Shown one piece after another: positions 52,116 through 61,227 of a stretch of 64,000 nt of DNA; position 1 is the stretch's first letter, and the number at the start of each line of letters is the position of its first letter. A program made the translations under genes and the position numbers. Under the pieces are notes generated by a model, which ran no database searches, was not told where the DNA came from, and worked only from the letters and a program-made list of their open reading frames with translations. This DNA is from Pseudomonas rustica (lineage in GTDB: Bacteria > Pseudomonadota > Gammaproteobacteria > Pseudomonadales > Pseudomonadaceae). The stretch lies in contig NZ_JAGYHF010000007.1 in assembly GCF_018336155.1 (NCBI RefSeq), positions 62,001 to 126,000 of the forward strand, written 5' to 3'.

Positions 52116-54170
52116 ATGCCCCAATCCGCCAACGTCAGCAGTGCTCCGATTGCCCACAAGGCGCCCGGCGCCGACCCGTATGCCTGGCTGCAGGAACGCG
52201 ACACCGACGCGGTGCTCGATTACCTCAAGGCTGAAAACGCCTGGCAGGAAGCGCAAACCGCCGATCAGGCCGAGCTGCGCGAAACGCTGTTCGAAGAGAT
52301 CAAGGGCCGGATTCTCGAAACCGACCTGTCCCTGCCCTCGCCATGGGGCCCGTACCTGTATTACACGCGCACCACCGCTGGCGACGAATACGCGCGGCAC
52401 TACCGCTGCCCGCGTCCGGCCGACGACAGCCTGACCCTTGATGAAAGTCGCGAACAACTGTTGCTCGACCCGAACGTACTGGCCAATGGCGGGTTCTTCT
52501 CGCTGGGCGCGTTCAGCATCAGCCCCGATCATCAGCGGCTGGCCTACAGCGTCGACGCCACGGGCGATGAGATTTACACGCTGTTCGTCAAAGAACTGTC
52601 CAACGACAAGGTCAGTGAGCTGGAATTCGAAGACTGCGACGGCAGCATGACCTGGGCCAACGACAGCCTGACCCTGTTCTTCGGCGAACTCGACGACACC
52701 CATCGCCCGCACAAACTGCTGCGCTATCGCCTCGACGGCACCGCCGCTGAAGAAGTCTTCACTGAGACGGACGGTCGCTTTTTCCTGCATTGCTACCGTT
52801 CCAGCTCCGAGCAGCAATTACTGCTGTCGCTGGGCAGCAAGACCACCAGCGAAGTCTGGGTGCTCGATGCCAATCAGCCGCACTTGCCGTTCACGTGCCT
52901 GGCGCCACGAGTCGAAGATCACGAATACGACGTCGATCACGGCCTGCTCGACGGCGCATGGACATGGTTTATCCGCACCAACCGCGACGGCATCAACTAC
53001 GCGCTGTATCAGGCGCCGGATACCGGCATCGCGCCGACCGAAGCCGACTGGCAAAACCTGATCCCGCACAGCGACACGGTGATGCTCGACGGCGTCAGCC
53101 TCAACACCGAAGCCATGACCCTGAGCTTGCGCGAAGGTGGCCTGCCGATCATCGAAGTTCACCCACAAGGCCTGGCGCCGTATCGCGTGCAATTACCGGA
53201 CGCGGCCTACAGCCTCTATGTGCAAAACAGCCTGGAATTCGAGAGCGATCGCATTCGTCTGCGCTATGAAGCACTGAATCGCCCGGCTCAGGTGCGCCAG
53301 TTGATCCTCGCCACTGGCGAACAAACCGTGCTGAAAGAAACTCCGGTGCTCGGCCCGTTCGACGCCGACGCTTACGTCAGCCAGCGCCTGTGGGCCACTG
53401 CGCCGGACGGTACACAAGTGCCGATCAGCCTGGTGATGAAGCGCGAAATGCTCGGCAAACCGGTGCCGCTGTATCTGTACGGTTATGGCGCTTACGGTTC
53501 GAGCCTGGATCCATGGTTTTCCCATGCGCGTTTGAGTCTGCTCGATCGCGGCATGGCCTTCGCCATCGCCCACGTGCGCGGCGGCGGTGAGCTGGGTGAA
53601 GCCTGGTATCGCGCTGGCAAGCAGGAACACAAACAGAACACCTTCAGCGACTTCATTGCTTGCGCCGAGTTTTTGATCCTCAACGGCATCACCACGGCCG
53701 AAAAACTGGCGATCAGCGGCGGCAGCGCCGGTGGCCTGTTGATTGGCGCGGTATTGAATCAGCGTCCGGATTTGTTTGGCGTGGCGATTGCCGAAGTGCC
53801 GTTCGTCGACGTGCTCAACACCATGCTCGACCCGGAGCTGCCGCTGACCGTCACCGAATATGACGAGTGGGGCAACCCTGAAGAGCCGGAGGTTTACGAG
53901 CGGATCAAGGCGTACGCGCCGTACGAAAACGTCACTGCGCAGGCTTATCCCGCGACACTGGTGATCGCCGGCTACAACGACAGCCGCGTGCAGTATTGGG
54001 AAGCAGCCAAGTGGGTGGCGAAACTGCGCGCGAGCAAAACCGACGACAACGTGCTGCTGCTCAAGACTGAGCTGGGCGCCGGGCATGGCGGGATGAGCGG
54101 GCGTTATCAGGGATTACGTGACGTAGCACTCGAATATGCATTTGTCTTCAAGGTTTTGGGCCTGGCCTGA
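52116..54170 (+). CDS. ptrB: oligopeptidase B (S9A serine peptidase)
   Basis: A 684-residue cytoplasmic serine peptidase that cuts short peptides after basic residues. The N-terminal 400 residues form a beta-propeller that keeps out proteins; the catalytic domain has GGSAGG with Ser537 as nucleophile, Asp in GYNDSRVQYWE and His in AGHGGMSGR. YGAYGSSLDPWFS and HVRGGGELGEAWY are conserved oxyanion-region blocks. Length equals E. coli OpdB (686). The start ATG at 52116 has GAGAG six bases upstream. It is monocistronic. Confidence 0.93.
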   Translation: MPQSANVSSAPIAHKAPGADPYAWLQERDTDAVLDYLKAENAWQEAQTADQAELRETLFEEIKGRILETDLSLPSPWGPYLYYTRTTAGDEYARHYRCPRPADDSLTLDESREQLLLDPNVLANGGFFSLGAFSISPDHQRLAYSVDATGDEIYTLFVKELSNDKVSELEFEDCDGSMTWANDSLTLFFGELDDTHRPHKLLRYRLDGTAAEEVFTETDGRFFLHCYRSSSEQQLLLSLGSKTTSEVWVLDANQPHLPFTCLAPRVEDHEYDVDHGLLDGAWTWFIRTNRDGINYALYQAPDTGIAPTEADWQNLIPHSDTVMLDGVSLNTEAMTLSLREGGLPIIEVHPQGLAPYRVQLPDAAYSLYVQNSLEFESDRIRLRYEALNRPAQVRQLILATGEQTVLKETPVLGPFDADAYVSQRLWATAPDGTQVPISLVMKREMLGKPVPLYLYGYGAYGSSLDPWFSHARLSLLDRGMAFAIAHVRGGGELGEAWYRAGKQEHKQNTFSDFIACAEFLILNGITTAEKLAISGGSAGGLLIGAVLNQRPDLFGVAIAEVPFVDVLNTMLDPELPLTVTEYDEWGNPEEPEVYERIKAYAPYENVTAQAYPATLVIAGYNDSRVQYWEAAKWVAKLRASKTDDNVLLLKTELGAGHGGMSGRYQGLRDVALEYAFVFKVLGLA

Positions 54171-54209
54171 GGAACTCCGTCGGTCACTTGGGTCTTAACT
54201 CCAGACCCA

Positions 54210-54345
54210 CTGTGGCGAGGGGATTTATCCCCGTTGGGCTGCGAAGCGGCCCCAAAACCTGCAAACTCAGTATTCCTGAAGCACCGAGTTGGCAGGATTT
54301 GCGACTGCTGCGCAGCCGAGCGGGGATAAATCCCCTCGCCACAAA
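54210..54345. repeat. F4 large inverted repeat
   Basis: GTGGCGAGGGGATTTATCCC and a distal complement GGGATAAATCCCCTCGCCAC, with inner arms GGGCTGCGAAGC / GCTGCGCAGCC. The gap inside is about 90 bases. It separates ptrB from the cyclic-nucleotide-binding gene. Partial copies are at 42676 and 58858. Confidence 0.9.
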
Positions 54346-54408
54346 AGCCCGTTCCTACGGGATCCGTGTATAGCCTTGAAATGTGAAAACAATAAAGACC
54401 GCACCGAC

Positions 54409-54882
54409 ATGTCAGAACCAACCTTCCTGAACAACGAAATCCGCGACTGGCTGATGGACTGTGGCCTGTTCGATCAATTGCAACTGGCCGACTTCGCCGC
54501 CGCCTCGGGCTACTTCAGCATCAGCACCGTGGCGGAAGGCGAGGCGATATTCCGCGAGGGCGATGCCGGCAGTTTCATGTGCATCCTCCACACCGGTCAG
54601 GTCGCCGTGCAGAAAACCGGGCCCGACGGCCAGGTCATCACCATGGCCACTCTGCGCAGCGGCCGCGCGTTCGGTGAAATGGCCGTGCTCGACGGCGAAC
54701 GGCGCTCAGCCACCTGCATCGCTGCGAGCAACTGCCAACTGTTGAACCTCGGCAAGGATTCGCTGGAAAAAATGCTCAACGACGCGCCGAAGATCGCCGC
54801 GAAGATCATCCGCGCCCTCGCCGTCTCATTGTCGAAACGCCTGCGCATGGCCGACGGCCAACTGGCGGCACAACAGGTCTAA
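54409..54882 (+). CDS. single cyclic-nucleotide-binding-domain protein
   Basis: A 157-residue protein that is one Crp-like domain without a DNA-binding helix-turn-helix. The phosphate-binding cassette FGEMAVLDGERRSATC (Glu, and Arg of RRSA) is good, so it should bind cAMP or c-di-GMP. YFSISTVAEGEAIFREGDAG is the usual beta-roll start. It ends in a helix rich in Ser and Arg (IIRALAVSLSKRLRMADGQL) that may act as a dimer helix or clamp. It converges with, and overlaps by four bases, the small secreted gene at 54879. Target unknown. Confidence 0.85.
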   Translation: MSEPTFLNNEIRDWLMDCGLFDQLQLADFAAASGYFSISTVAEGEAIFREGDAGSFMCILHTGQVAVQKTGPDGQVITMATLRSGRAFGEMAVLDGERRSATCIAASNCQLLNLGKDSLEKMLNDAPKIAAKIIRALAVSLSKRLRMADGQLAAQQV

Positions 54883-55163
54883 CCGCCAGGCGATTTAGCC
54901 TTGCTGCCGCTCGGTTCAATGCCCGGCACTGGCTGATCTTTGCTCGGCGGAGTCGGCATTTCAATCGGCACCAGCGGCGGGCTGCCACTGCCGGCACCCG
55001 ATTTGGGAATGTTGATCGGGGTGATCTGCGGATACGGTGTCGGTGTTGCGGTACCGGGCGCGCCGGGCTGCGGCGTCGGGCTGACCGGAATGGTCTGCTG
55101 CGCCTGCACTGCAGTAATCGAGAGCGCGGCCAGGGCAATGACCGTTAGAATGGTGCGCTTCAT
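54879..55163 (-). CDS. small Pro-rich secreted protein
   Basis: A 94-residue protein with a signal peptide (residues 1-22) and a mature part of very low complexity: Pro, Gly, Ser and Thr make up most of it (TPQPGAPGTATPTPYPQ), with no predicted fold. ATG at 55163 follows GGAG by six bases. The last four bases overlap the end of the convergent nucleotide-binding gene. It resembles short linker-like periplasmic proteins. Function unknown. Confidence 0.65.
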   Translation of the reverse strand: MKRTILTVIALAALSITAVQAQQTIPVSPTPQPGAPGTATPTPYPQITPINIPKSGAGSGSPPLVPIEMPTPPSKDQPVPGIEPSGSKAKSPGG

Positions 55164-55243
55164 CAAGGGCTCCGTTTGGCCTCTAGTCTGCGCTCAGGCT
55201 ACTCCCAACGGGCCCGCTTGCCTTCCCCCTTGTAGAGATTTCC

Positions 55244-55930
55244 ATGAAACGTTTCGTTCTGCTCGACACCACCCCGATCCCCGAAAGCGGCGGTGCCCTG
55301 TGCCTGTTCGAGTATGGCGAGGACTTCGTCATCAAGATTCAGGGCGGCGACGGCGGGCAATTGATGAACACGCGCATGCACGGCTCCGAAGATGCGCTGG
55401 CCGAGATTCCCTGCCGCAAAGTCGCCGGGCGGCCGGATTCGCGGGTGCTGATCGGCGGTCTGGGCATGGGCTTCACCCTCGCCTCCGCGCTCAAGCATCT
55501 GGGCAAGACCGCTGAAGTAGTGGTCGCCGAATTGGTGCCCGGCGTGGTCGAGTGGAACCGTGGCCCGCTCGGCGAGAAGTCCGGTCGTCCGCTGCTCGAC
55601 CCGCGCACGGTGATCCGTCAGGAAGACGTGGCCAAGGTGCTGCAAAGCGAGCCGAATGGTTTCGACGCAATCATGCTTGACGTCGACAACGGCCCCGAAG
55701 GCCTGACCCAGAAAGCCAACAGCTGGCTGTACTCCGCCGCTGGTCTGAATGCCTGCGCCAAGGCACTGCGTCCGAAAGGCGTGCTCGCCGTGTGGTCAGC
55801 CAGCGCTGATCGGCTGTTTTCCGACAAATTGAAGAAGGCCGGTTTCAAGGCCGAAGAAGTTCAGGTCTTCGCCCATGGCAACAAGGGCACGCGGCACACA
55901 ATCTGGATTGCCGAGAAGCTCAAGGGCTGA
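55244..55930 (+). CDS. spermidine-synthase-like SAM-fold protein
   Basis: A 228-residue cytoplasmic protein with a Rossmann-like SAM fold. The nucleotide loop is VLIGGLGMGFTLAS, preceded by GGQLMNTRMHGSEDALAEI, a block typical of spermidine-synthase relatives, and VVAELVPGVVEWNRG fits the acidic second strand. The aspartate tetrad of true polyamine synthases is not convincing here, so it may be a methyltransferase. It is a single gene, 49 bases before yajD. Function uncertain. Confidence 0.8.
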   Translation: MKRFVLLDTTPIPESGGALCLFEYGEDFVIKIQGGDGGQLMNTRMHGSEDALAEIPCRKVAGRPDSRVLIGGLGMGFTLASALKHLGKTAEVVVAELVPGVVEWNRGPLGEKSGRPLLDPRTVIRQEDVAKVLQSEPNGFDAIMLDVDNGPEGLTQKANSWLYSAAGLNACAKALRPKGVLAVWSASADRLFSDKLKKAGFKAEEVQVFAHGNKGTRHTIWIAEKLKG

Positions 55931-55978
55931 GCTAAACTCTGCCCATAACCGTCATTAGTCTTTTACAAAGGTGAACCC

Positions 55979-56350
55979 ATGAGTTCGTCCACCCCAACCA
56001 ATACGTCGAAGCTGGATCGCATCCTCGCCGACAACCAGCGCGACAAGGAAATGGGCTACCGCGACAAAGCCCTGAAGATGTACCCGCACGTCTGTGGCCG
56101 CTGCACCCGTGAATTTTCCGGCAAGCGCCTGAGCGAACTGACCGTGCACCACCGCGACCACAACCACGACAACAACCCGCAGGACGGCTCGAACTGGGAG
56201 CTGTTGTGCCTGTACTGCCACGATAACGAGCACTCGCGCTATACCGATCAGCAGTACTTCAGCGAAGGCTCGCTGAGCACGCCGAAGATTGCCAAGGCGA
56301 CGCACAACCCGTTTGCCGCGCTGGCCGGGTTGATGAAGAAAGAAGATTAG
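55979..56350 (+). CDS. yajD: YajD-type HNH nuclease
   Basis: A 123-residue HNH protein. Metal-binding residues lie in CGRCTREF, LTVHHRDHNHDNNP and LLCLYCHDNEHSRY, the full HNH pattern. It is homologous to E. coli YajD (115 residues), a nuclease-like protein of unknown target. AAGGTG lies before the ATG at 55979. It is a single gene and ends before a REP pair. Confidence 0.9.
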   Translation: MSSSTPTNTSKLDRILADNQRDKEMGYRDKALKMYPHVCGRCTREFSGKRLSELTVHHRDHNHDNNPQDGSNWELLCLYCHDNEHSRYTDQQYFSEGSLSTPKIAKATHNPFAALAGLMKKED

Positions 56351-56375
56351 AGATCTGTATGGGTCTGACTGGCCC

Positions 56376-56453
56376 CTTCGCGAGCAAGCCCGCTCCCACA
56401 TTGGATCTGTGGCGTACACAAAACCAATGTGGGAGCGGGCTTGCTCGCGAAGG
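56376..56453. repeat. F1 REP pair, short-spacer reversed form
   Basis: TTCGCGAGCAAGCCCGCTCC, about 30 bases, then its complement, CCCACA ends inside. It is close to the yajD stop. Confidence 0.9.
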
Positions 56454-56543
56454 CGGCCGTCCAGACACCGCCAATCCATGATCTGACCACAACCGCCCAA
56501 TCCCCGTATAATCGCGCTCTTTTTTCCCGAAGGCACCCCGCTC

Positions 56544-57014
56544 GTGGCAGACAAACGGTACAGCTGCATTGGTTTGTATAACCCCAAATCACCGGAGAAC
56601 GTCGGTTCGGTGATGCGCGCCGCAGGCTGCTACGGCGTGGCATCGGTGTTCTACACCGGCAAGCGTTATGAACGCGCCGCCGACTTCGTCACCGACACCA
56701 AGCGCGTGCACTACGACATTCCGCTGATCGGCATCGACGATCTGAAAAAGATCCTCCCGCTCAACTGCGTCCCCGTCGCCGTGGAACTGGTCGAAGGCGC
56801 CCGCCCGCTGCCGGAATACACCCACCCGGATCGCGCCCTGTACATCTTCGGCCCTGAAGACGGTTCGCTGGATAAAGAGATCCGCGACTGGTGCGAAGAC
56901 GTCGTGTACATCCCGACCAGCGGCTGCATGAACCTCGCTGCCACCGTCAACGTCGTGCTCTACGACCGCATGGCCAAAGGCCTGAATACGCGCTCCGGGC
57001 CGAAATTCCGCTGA
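56544..57014 (+). CDS. SPOUT-class RNA methyltransferase (TrmH family)
   Basis: A 156-residue knotted RNA methyltransferase. Motif 1 is SPENVGSVMRAAGCYGV, motif 2 LYIFGPEDGSLD and motif 3 IPTSGCMNLAATVNVVLYDR. These form the SAM-binding trefoil knot that 2'-O-methylates tRNA or rRNA. It is a short, single-domain member close to TrmL in size. The start is GTG at 56544, with AAGG about ten bases upstream. The modified position is not evident. It is a single gene. Confidence 0.87.
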   Translation: MADKRYSCIGLYNPKSPENVGSVMRAAGCYGVASVFYTGKRYERAADFVTDTKRVHYDIPLIGIDDLKKILPLNCVPVAVELVEGARPLPEYTHPDRALYIFGPEDGSLDKEIRDWCEDVVYIPTSGCMNLAATVNVVLYDRMAKGLNTRSGPKFR

Positions 57015-57095
57015 AGCGTCGCACATCCGATGGAACAAGCTGACCGCTCGCGCAGTCAGCTTATTTATCCATTACTCATAGCCTGGAGAAAGATC

Positions 57096-57473
57096 ATGAC
57101 CGAGCTCAAACGCGTCGAGCGTATCGAATCCACCCCGTTTCAGAGCCGTTCCGAGCAGAACGTCGAAGGCTGGGAGCGCATCGGCTCGCTGGCCGGTGGC
57201 GTGATCATGGTCGGCAAGGGCCTGCGCCGTGGCGGTGTGTTCGGTTTGATTCAGGTGGCGATTGGCGGCGTGGCCATGGCTCGCGGGATCACCGGGCACA
57301 GCTTGGTGAAAAGCCTGATCGAAAAGAGCCGTCAGGACATGAATAACGTGCGCGCGAAGATCGAACGTGCCGGGGAAGAGTTGAGCAAGCTGAAGGCGAA
57401 TGCCGAAGCGGCGACCAGTTCGGCGACAGTGACCGGGAATGATTCGGTGAAATCGCCGAAAGCCGGGGTTTGA
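57096..57473 (+). CDS. DUF2892 membrane protein
   Basis: A 125-residue protein with two membrane segments close together (GSLAGGVIMVGKGLRRGGVF then LIQVAIGGVAMARGITGHS), the DUF2892 or YgaP-membrane-part pattern. The first 20 and last 50 residues are hydrophilic; the tail forms a helix with Lys/Glu alternation (AKIERAGEELSKLKANAEA). ATG at 57096 follows GGAG by seven bases. It is a single gene between two REP pairs. Function unknown. Confidence 0.82.
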   Translation: MTELKRVERIESTPFQSRSEQNVEGWERIGSLAGGVIMVGKGLRRGGVFGLIQVAIGGVAMARGITGHSLVKSLIEKSRQDMNNVRAKIERAGEELSKLKANAEAATSSATVTGNDSVKSPKAGV

Positions 57474-57501
57474 TCCAGCATTTGCGCCGGGGCTGATGGC
57501 C

Positions 57502-57571
57502 CCTTCGCGAGCAAGCCCGCTCCCACATTTGAAATGCATTCCCCTGTGGGAGCGGGCTTGCTCGCGAAAGC
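57502..57571. repeat. F1 REP pair, short-spacer reversed form
   Basis: TTCGCGAGCAAGCCCGCTCC and complement, 20-base spacer. It lies between the convergent DUF2892 and M1-like genes, so each transcript can form the hairpin. Confidence 0.92.
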
Positions 57572-57575
57572 GGTA

Positions 57576-58805
57576 TTACTGCAGTAACTCAGAATCAAGG
57601 ACTTTAGAGGACTCGCCGAGCACGCTCTCAGCCAGTTGCACAAACTCTTTAGTACTCACCGTCCCCAAATGCATCGCCCCGCGCAACACGTCATCCAGCG
57701 AACGTTTATTGCGGGTCTTCAAACGAATCTCGCGATCCAGTTCCTGCAACACAATCACCGCTTTTGCCACCTGCGCCGGGCTGATCTGCTCACCGCGCAG
57801 CGTCGCGACTTTCTGGCTGTCCCTGGCCAGTTTCGCCTGCAAACTCTGATAGCGCTCATCACTCATGCCACCGGCGCGGCGCAGCAGTTCGATCGCGTAA
57901 TACTCGGCAAAGCCTTCGCTGATCCAGTCGCTGCGCTGCTCGTCGTTGATCCGCCCAAACACCTGCGCCAGTTCACGCATCAGCGCACTGCTGCCGCTTT
58001 CACTGACCAGCGGCAAGCGCGTGTTCACGTAGATCGACTCATGCGCACCGAGGCTGCCGCGCCACATCGGGTCGTTGGCACCGACGATCAGCAGCTTGGC
58101 CGGATGACGTGGATAAACCGCCTGCACCTGCGGCCAGACGAAGGTCAGCAACGTCAGTACATCCATGCGCCTCATGCCCTGCCCTTGCGGTGAAGCGATG
58201 GTGACTTCGGTTTCGCCCAGGCGCGTGCGACGGCTGCCGAGCTTGCCGGCGAGCATCCAGCCGGTCGGGCGGTCGAACAGGCGTGAAGGGTTGTCGATGC
58301 GGAATTTGTTTTTGCCGATTCTTGGCCAGGCGGTTTCGACGCTTTTCCAGCCATCGGGCAATTCGAATTGCAGGCGCGAGACCAGTTCCGTGCCGTCCTG
58401 CTGATCGAGTTTGGCTGGCGGCACCAGTTCATCACCGCGCAGCAGCGCCCAGCTCGGCGTCATGCGGGTGTCGAAGCTGCCGTTTTTGCGGCCGTGGCTG
58501 ATGCGCACGCGGTAGGTCAGGCTGGCCTTGGCACTCGTCGGGCGCCAGACGCCGCGCACGTGTTTGCCAGGAATCAACAGCCATTGGCCATCGGCTTTGA
58601 AGTCGCTGTAATGGCTGCCGTCGCCAAGGTCGAAATCGAGGCTGCGCACGGCTTCGCCTTTGGCCAGGGTCAGGCGCACTTCGGCCTGATCGCTCTGTGG
58701 CAACAGGCGTATGTGGTAATCGAGATCGACTTTTTTTGCTGCCCAGACGGGCGCACTGAACATCAGCAGACCGATCAGCAACGCTCGCAGCAAACCCACA
58801 GCCAT
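57576..58805 (-). CDS. M1-like protein without the zinc-binding motif
   Basis: A 409-residue protein with a signal peptide (residues 1-24). The first half is beta-rich, like the N-terminal domain of M1/M61 aminopeptidases. The region that would hold HExxH instead reads RELAQ (277-281), and the downstream WISEGFAEYYA is the familiar second zinc-ligand region (Glu298) of gluzincins. Both histidine ligands are absent, so it cannot bind zinc in the normal way. ATG at 58805 follows AGGAG by five bases. It is a likely pseudopeptidase, exported to the periplasm. Role unknown. Confidence 0.75.
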   Translation of the reverse strand: MAVGLLRALLIGLLMFSAPVWAAKKVDLDYHIRLLPQSDQAEVRLTLAKGEAVRSLDFDLGDGSHYSDFKADGQWLLIPGKHVRGVWRPTSAKASLTYRVRISHGRKNGSFDTRMTPSWALLRGDELVPPAKLDQQDGTELVSRLQFELPDGWKSVETAWPRIGKNKFRIDNPSRLFDRPTGWMLAGKLGSRRTRLGETEVTIASPQGQGMRRMDVLTLLTFVWPQVQAVYPRHPAKLLIVGANDPMWRGSLGAHESIYVNTRLPLVSESGSSALMRELAQVFGRINDEQRSDWISEGFAEYYAIELLRRAGGMSDERYQSLQAKLARDSQKVATLRGEQISPAQVAKAVIVLQELDREIRLKTRNKRSLDDVLRGAMHLGTVSTKEFVQLAESVLGESSKVLDSELLQ

Positions 58806-58857
58806 ACCCACTCCTTGTGGCAGTCAGAATTATTGTGTGAGTGCTGCGCACTCAATA

Positions 58858-58882
58858 TCGGGAGCAAGCTCCCTCGCTACAG
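58858..58882. repeat. partial F4 repeat
   Basis: GGGAGCAAGCTCCC and TCGCTACAGG, as in the fuller copies. Only one arm is present. Confidence 0.6.
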
Positions 58883-58891
58883 GTTATCCCG

Positions 58892-59341
58892 TTAGCCAGC
58901 GCGGAAAATCAGGTGATCTTCCCAGTCATCTTCCGGCACGCTGCCTTCGGCGAGCATACGCCCGGATTGTGAAATTCGTTCGTGGTGCACCGCCTCGCGA
59001 TCACCACTCACCAAGTGATGCCACGACGGCAGATCCTTGCCCTCGCTGACCAGTCGATAGCCGCAGGTCGGCGGCAGCCATTTGAATTCTTCTGCCTGGC
59101 CCGGCGTGAGCTGGATGCAATCCGGGACAAACTTGATGCGATTAGGGTAATCGCTGCACTGGCAGGTGTTCAGATCCAGCAGTTTGCAGGCAATGCGCGT
59201 GTAATAAACGCTGTTGTCTTCTTCATCCTCGAGTTTTTGCAGGCAGCACAGACCACAGCCGTCGCACAGCGATTCCCATTCCTGGTGATCCAGTTGATCA
59301 AGGGTTTTGTGTTTCCAGAACGGTTCGACTTCGGCGGCCAT
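58892..59341 (-). CDS. ycgN: YcgN-family cysteine-cluster protein
   Basis: A 149-residue protein with conserved Cys groups: [16 protein letters not shown], then [18 protein letters not shown] and PTCGYRLV. These may bind a metal or an iron-sulfur cluster (UPF0153 type). It is widespread in gamma-proteobacteria, where ycgN is found near ycgL, which is also present at 61228 in this window. ATG at 59341 has only a weak ribosome site. Function unknown. Confidence 0.92.
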   Translation of the reverse strand: MAAEVEPFWKHKTLDQLDHQEWESLCDGCGLCCLQKLEDEEDNSVYYTRIACKLLDLNTCQCSDYPNRIKFVPDCIQLTPGQAEEFKWLPPTCGYRLVSEGKDLPSWHHLVSGDREAVHHERISQSGRMLAEGSVPEDDWEDHLIFRAG

Positions 59342-59506
59342 GGCTCAAGCATCAACATCAGGTGGTGAAAGGCCGCCAGTCTAGTGCCCCGGGCCGCGCG
59401 GGCCAAGCGCTGGCGACTGTCGGTAAATCGCGCTTGTCAGCCTCAGCGCTGCCGAGTAGGGTTTTGCCTCGAATTCATTTACTCAAACGTAGCCAGGAAT
59501 CTCTTG

Positions 59507-60100
59507 ATGAGTGCCAACCCTCGCGTTGCCGAATACGCCATTCACCCGCAGTTCACCGACCGTTGGTCGCCGCGCGCCTTCACCGGCGAAGCGATCCCGG
59601 AAGAGACCCTGCTGAGCTTCTTCGAAGCCGCCCGCTGGGCACCGTCGGCGTACAACTCGCAGCCATGGCGTTTCCTCTACGCGCGCCGCGACACGCCGAA
59701 CTGGCAGCGTTATCTGGGTCTGCTCAATGAATTCAACCGTAGCTGGGCGCAGCATGCGTCGGCACTGGTGATCGTGATCTCGAAAACCACCTTTACGGCA
59801 CCGGGTGCGACGGAAGAAACCCCGGCGTTGTGGCACACCTTCGACACGGGTTCGGCGTGGGGCCATCTGGCGCTGCAAGCGAGCATCAGCGGCTGGCACA
59901 CCCACGGCATGGCCGGCTTCGATCAGGAGCTGACGCGCAAGGAGCTGAATATTCCTGAAGGTTATGCGCTGCATGCCGCTGTTGCGGTAGGCAAACTGGG
60001 TGACAAGGCAACGCTGGCGGATTACCTGCAAGCACGCGAAGAGCCAAGCCCGCGTCGTCCGTTGAGCGAACTGGCAGCTGAAGGCGACTTCACCCTCTAA
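59507..60100 (+). CDS. nitroreductase family protein
   Basis: A 197-residue FMN-dependent oxidoreductase. The FMN-binding start DRWSPRAFTGEAIPEETLLS is typical of the nitroreductase fold, with SAYNSQPWRFLYARR supplying the phosphate and ring contacts. It probably reduces nitro or quinone compounds with NAD(P)H. ATG at 59507 follows AGGA by eight bases. The upstream open frame to 59384 is not supported. It is a single gene. Confidence 0.88.
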   Translation: MSANPRVAEYAIHPQFTDRWSPRAFTGEAIPEETLLSFFEAARWAPSAYNSQPWRFLYARRDTPNWQRYLGLLNEFNRSWAQHASALVIVISKTTFTAPGATEETPALWHTFDTGSAWGHLALQASISGWHTHGMAGFDQELTRKELNIPEGYALHAAVAVGKLGDKATLADYLQAREEPSPRRPLSELAAEGDFTL

Positions 60101-60183
60101 AAGCAAAAGATCGCAGCCTTCGGCAGCTCCTACAGGGGAATATGTACCTCTGTAGGAGCTGCCGCAGGCTGCGATCTTTTGAT
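60100..60183. repeat. F2 inverted repeat pair
   Basis: AAAAGATCGCAGCCTTCGGC ... TACAGG, about 15 bases, then TGTAGGAGCTGCCGCAGGCT and GCGATCTTTTG. The two arms are slightly different versions (CCTTCGG and CCGCAGG types). It separates two convergent genes and starts on the nitroreductase stop. Confidence 0.92.
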
Positions 60184-60189
60184 GCCAAC

Positions 60190-61122
60190 TCAATACCCGC
60201 GATTGAAATCCACTTCGCCGCGCAATATCTCGCTCGCCTGATAGGCCTTCAGGTTGTCGACGAACAACTGCACCATCAACGCCGGTGAAGTCGGTGCCGA
60301 GCTGTGCCCGGTCAGCAGCAAGCCCCACGCCGTCCAGAATGGGTGACGCTGCGGCAACGGCTCCTGACGGCAAACGTCAATCACCGCACCCGCCAGGTGC
60401 CCTTCCTTCAGCGCCTCGACCAGATCCGCATCAACCACGGCCACACCGCGCCCGACGTTGATGAACAATCCGGTCGGCTTGAATTGCTTGAACAACGCCG
60501 CGTCGTAGATATCGTGGGTATGTTCGGTGTTCGGCAGCAGATTGACCACGTAATCCACTTCGCCGACCAGCCGTGGCAGATCCGCCATCGAAGCGACTTC
60601 AACGAACGGCGCCTGCTCGCGAGCACTGCTGGCGATGCCGTACAACTCGACGCCGAACGGCAGCAGGAACTGCGCCACGCTCTGGCCGATGTCGCCAGTT
60701 CCGACGATCAAGACTTTGCGCCCGACCAGACTCTGACCGGTGCGGTTGTCCCACTTGCGCTCGACCTGGCTGACCAGTCGCGCCAATACCTCGCGCTCGT
60801 GACCGAGCATGTAGGTCAAAACGTATTCAGCCATCACCTGGCCGAAAATGCCTACGGCGCGGGTCAGGCGATAATCGCGGCGCAAGCCATCGGCAAGCAG
60901 CGGCGTGATGCCGGCCCAGGTCGATTGCAGCCATTGTGGCTGGTGGCCCTGACGCAACAGGGTCGCCAGCAGATCCGGCTGACCCAGCCACACCGGGCAA
61001 TCAGCGGCCAGCCGCGCCAGTTCGGCGGAGTCGCCACTGGTCAGCACTTCAAGCTCGGGCACTGCCTGACGCAGCAGCCGGGCGTATATCGCGTGGTCGT
61101 GTTCGGCAATCAGAACGCGCAT
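60190..61122 (-). CDS. D-2-hydroxyacid dehydrogenase (GhrA-like)
   Basis: A 310-residue NAD(P)H-dependent dehydrogenase. The nucleotide loop is VGRKVLIVGTGDIGQSVA; catalytic Arg is in FINVGRGVAVVD, Glu in VCRQEPLP and His in TGHSSAPT. It probably reduces glyoxylate, hydroxypyruvate or a similar 2-oxo acid, as GhrA does. The active-site sequence GHSSAP is as in the GhrA type. ATG at 61122 follows AAGG by seven bases. It is a single gene. Confidence 0.9.
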   Translation of the reverse strand: MRVLIAEHDHAIYARLLRQAVPELEVLTSGDSAELARLAADCPVWLGQPDLLATLLRQGHQPQWLQSTWAGITPLLADGLRRDYRLTRAVGIFGQVMAEYVLTYMLGHEREVLARLVSQVERKWDNRTGQSLVGRKVLIVGTGDIGQSVAQFLLPFGVELYGIASSAREQAPFVEVASMADLPRLVGEVDYVVNLLPNTEHTHDIYDAALFKQFKPTGLFINVGRGVAVVDADLVEALKEGHLAGAVIDVCRQEPLPQRHPFWTAWGLLLTGHSSAPTSPALMVQLFVDNLKAYQASEILRGEVDFNRGY

Positions 61123-61227
61123 CTTCAAACCTTTCGCAAACCGTGCAGACGGTCGCCGGATGTCGGGCGACCGTCGCGGTAAAAACAGTTCCAGGGTTAA
61201 TCGAGGCCCAGAACAGGGCCTCGCAGA

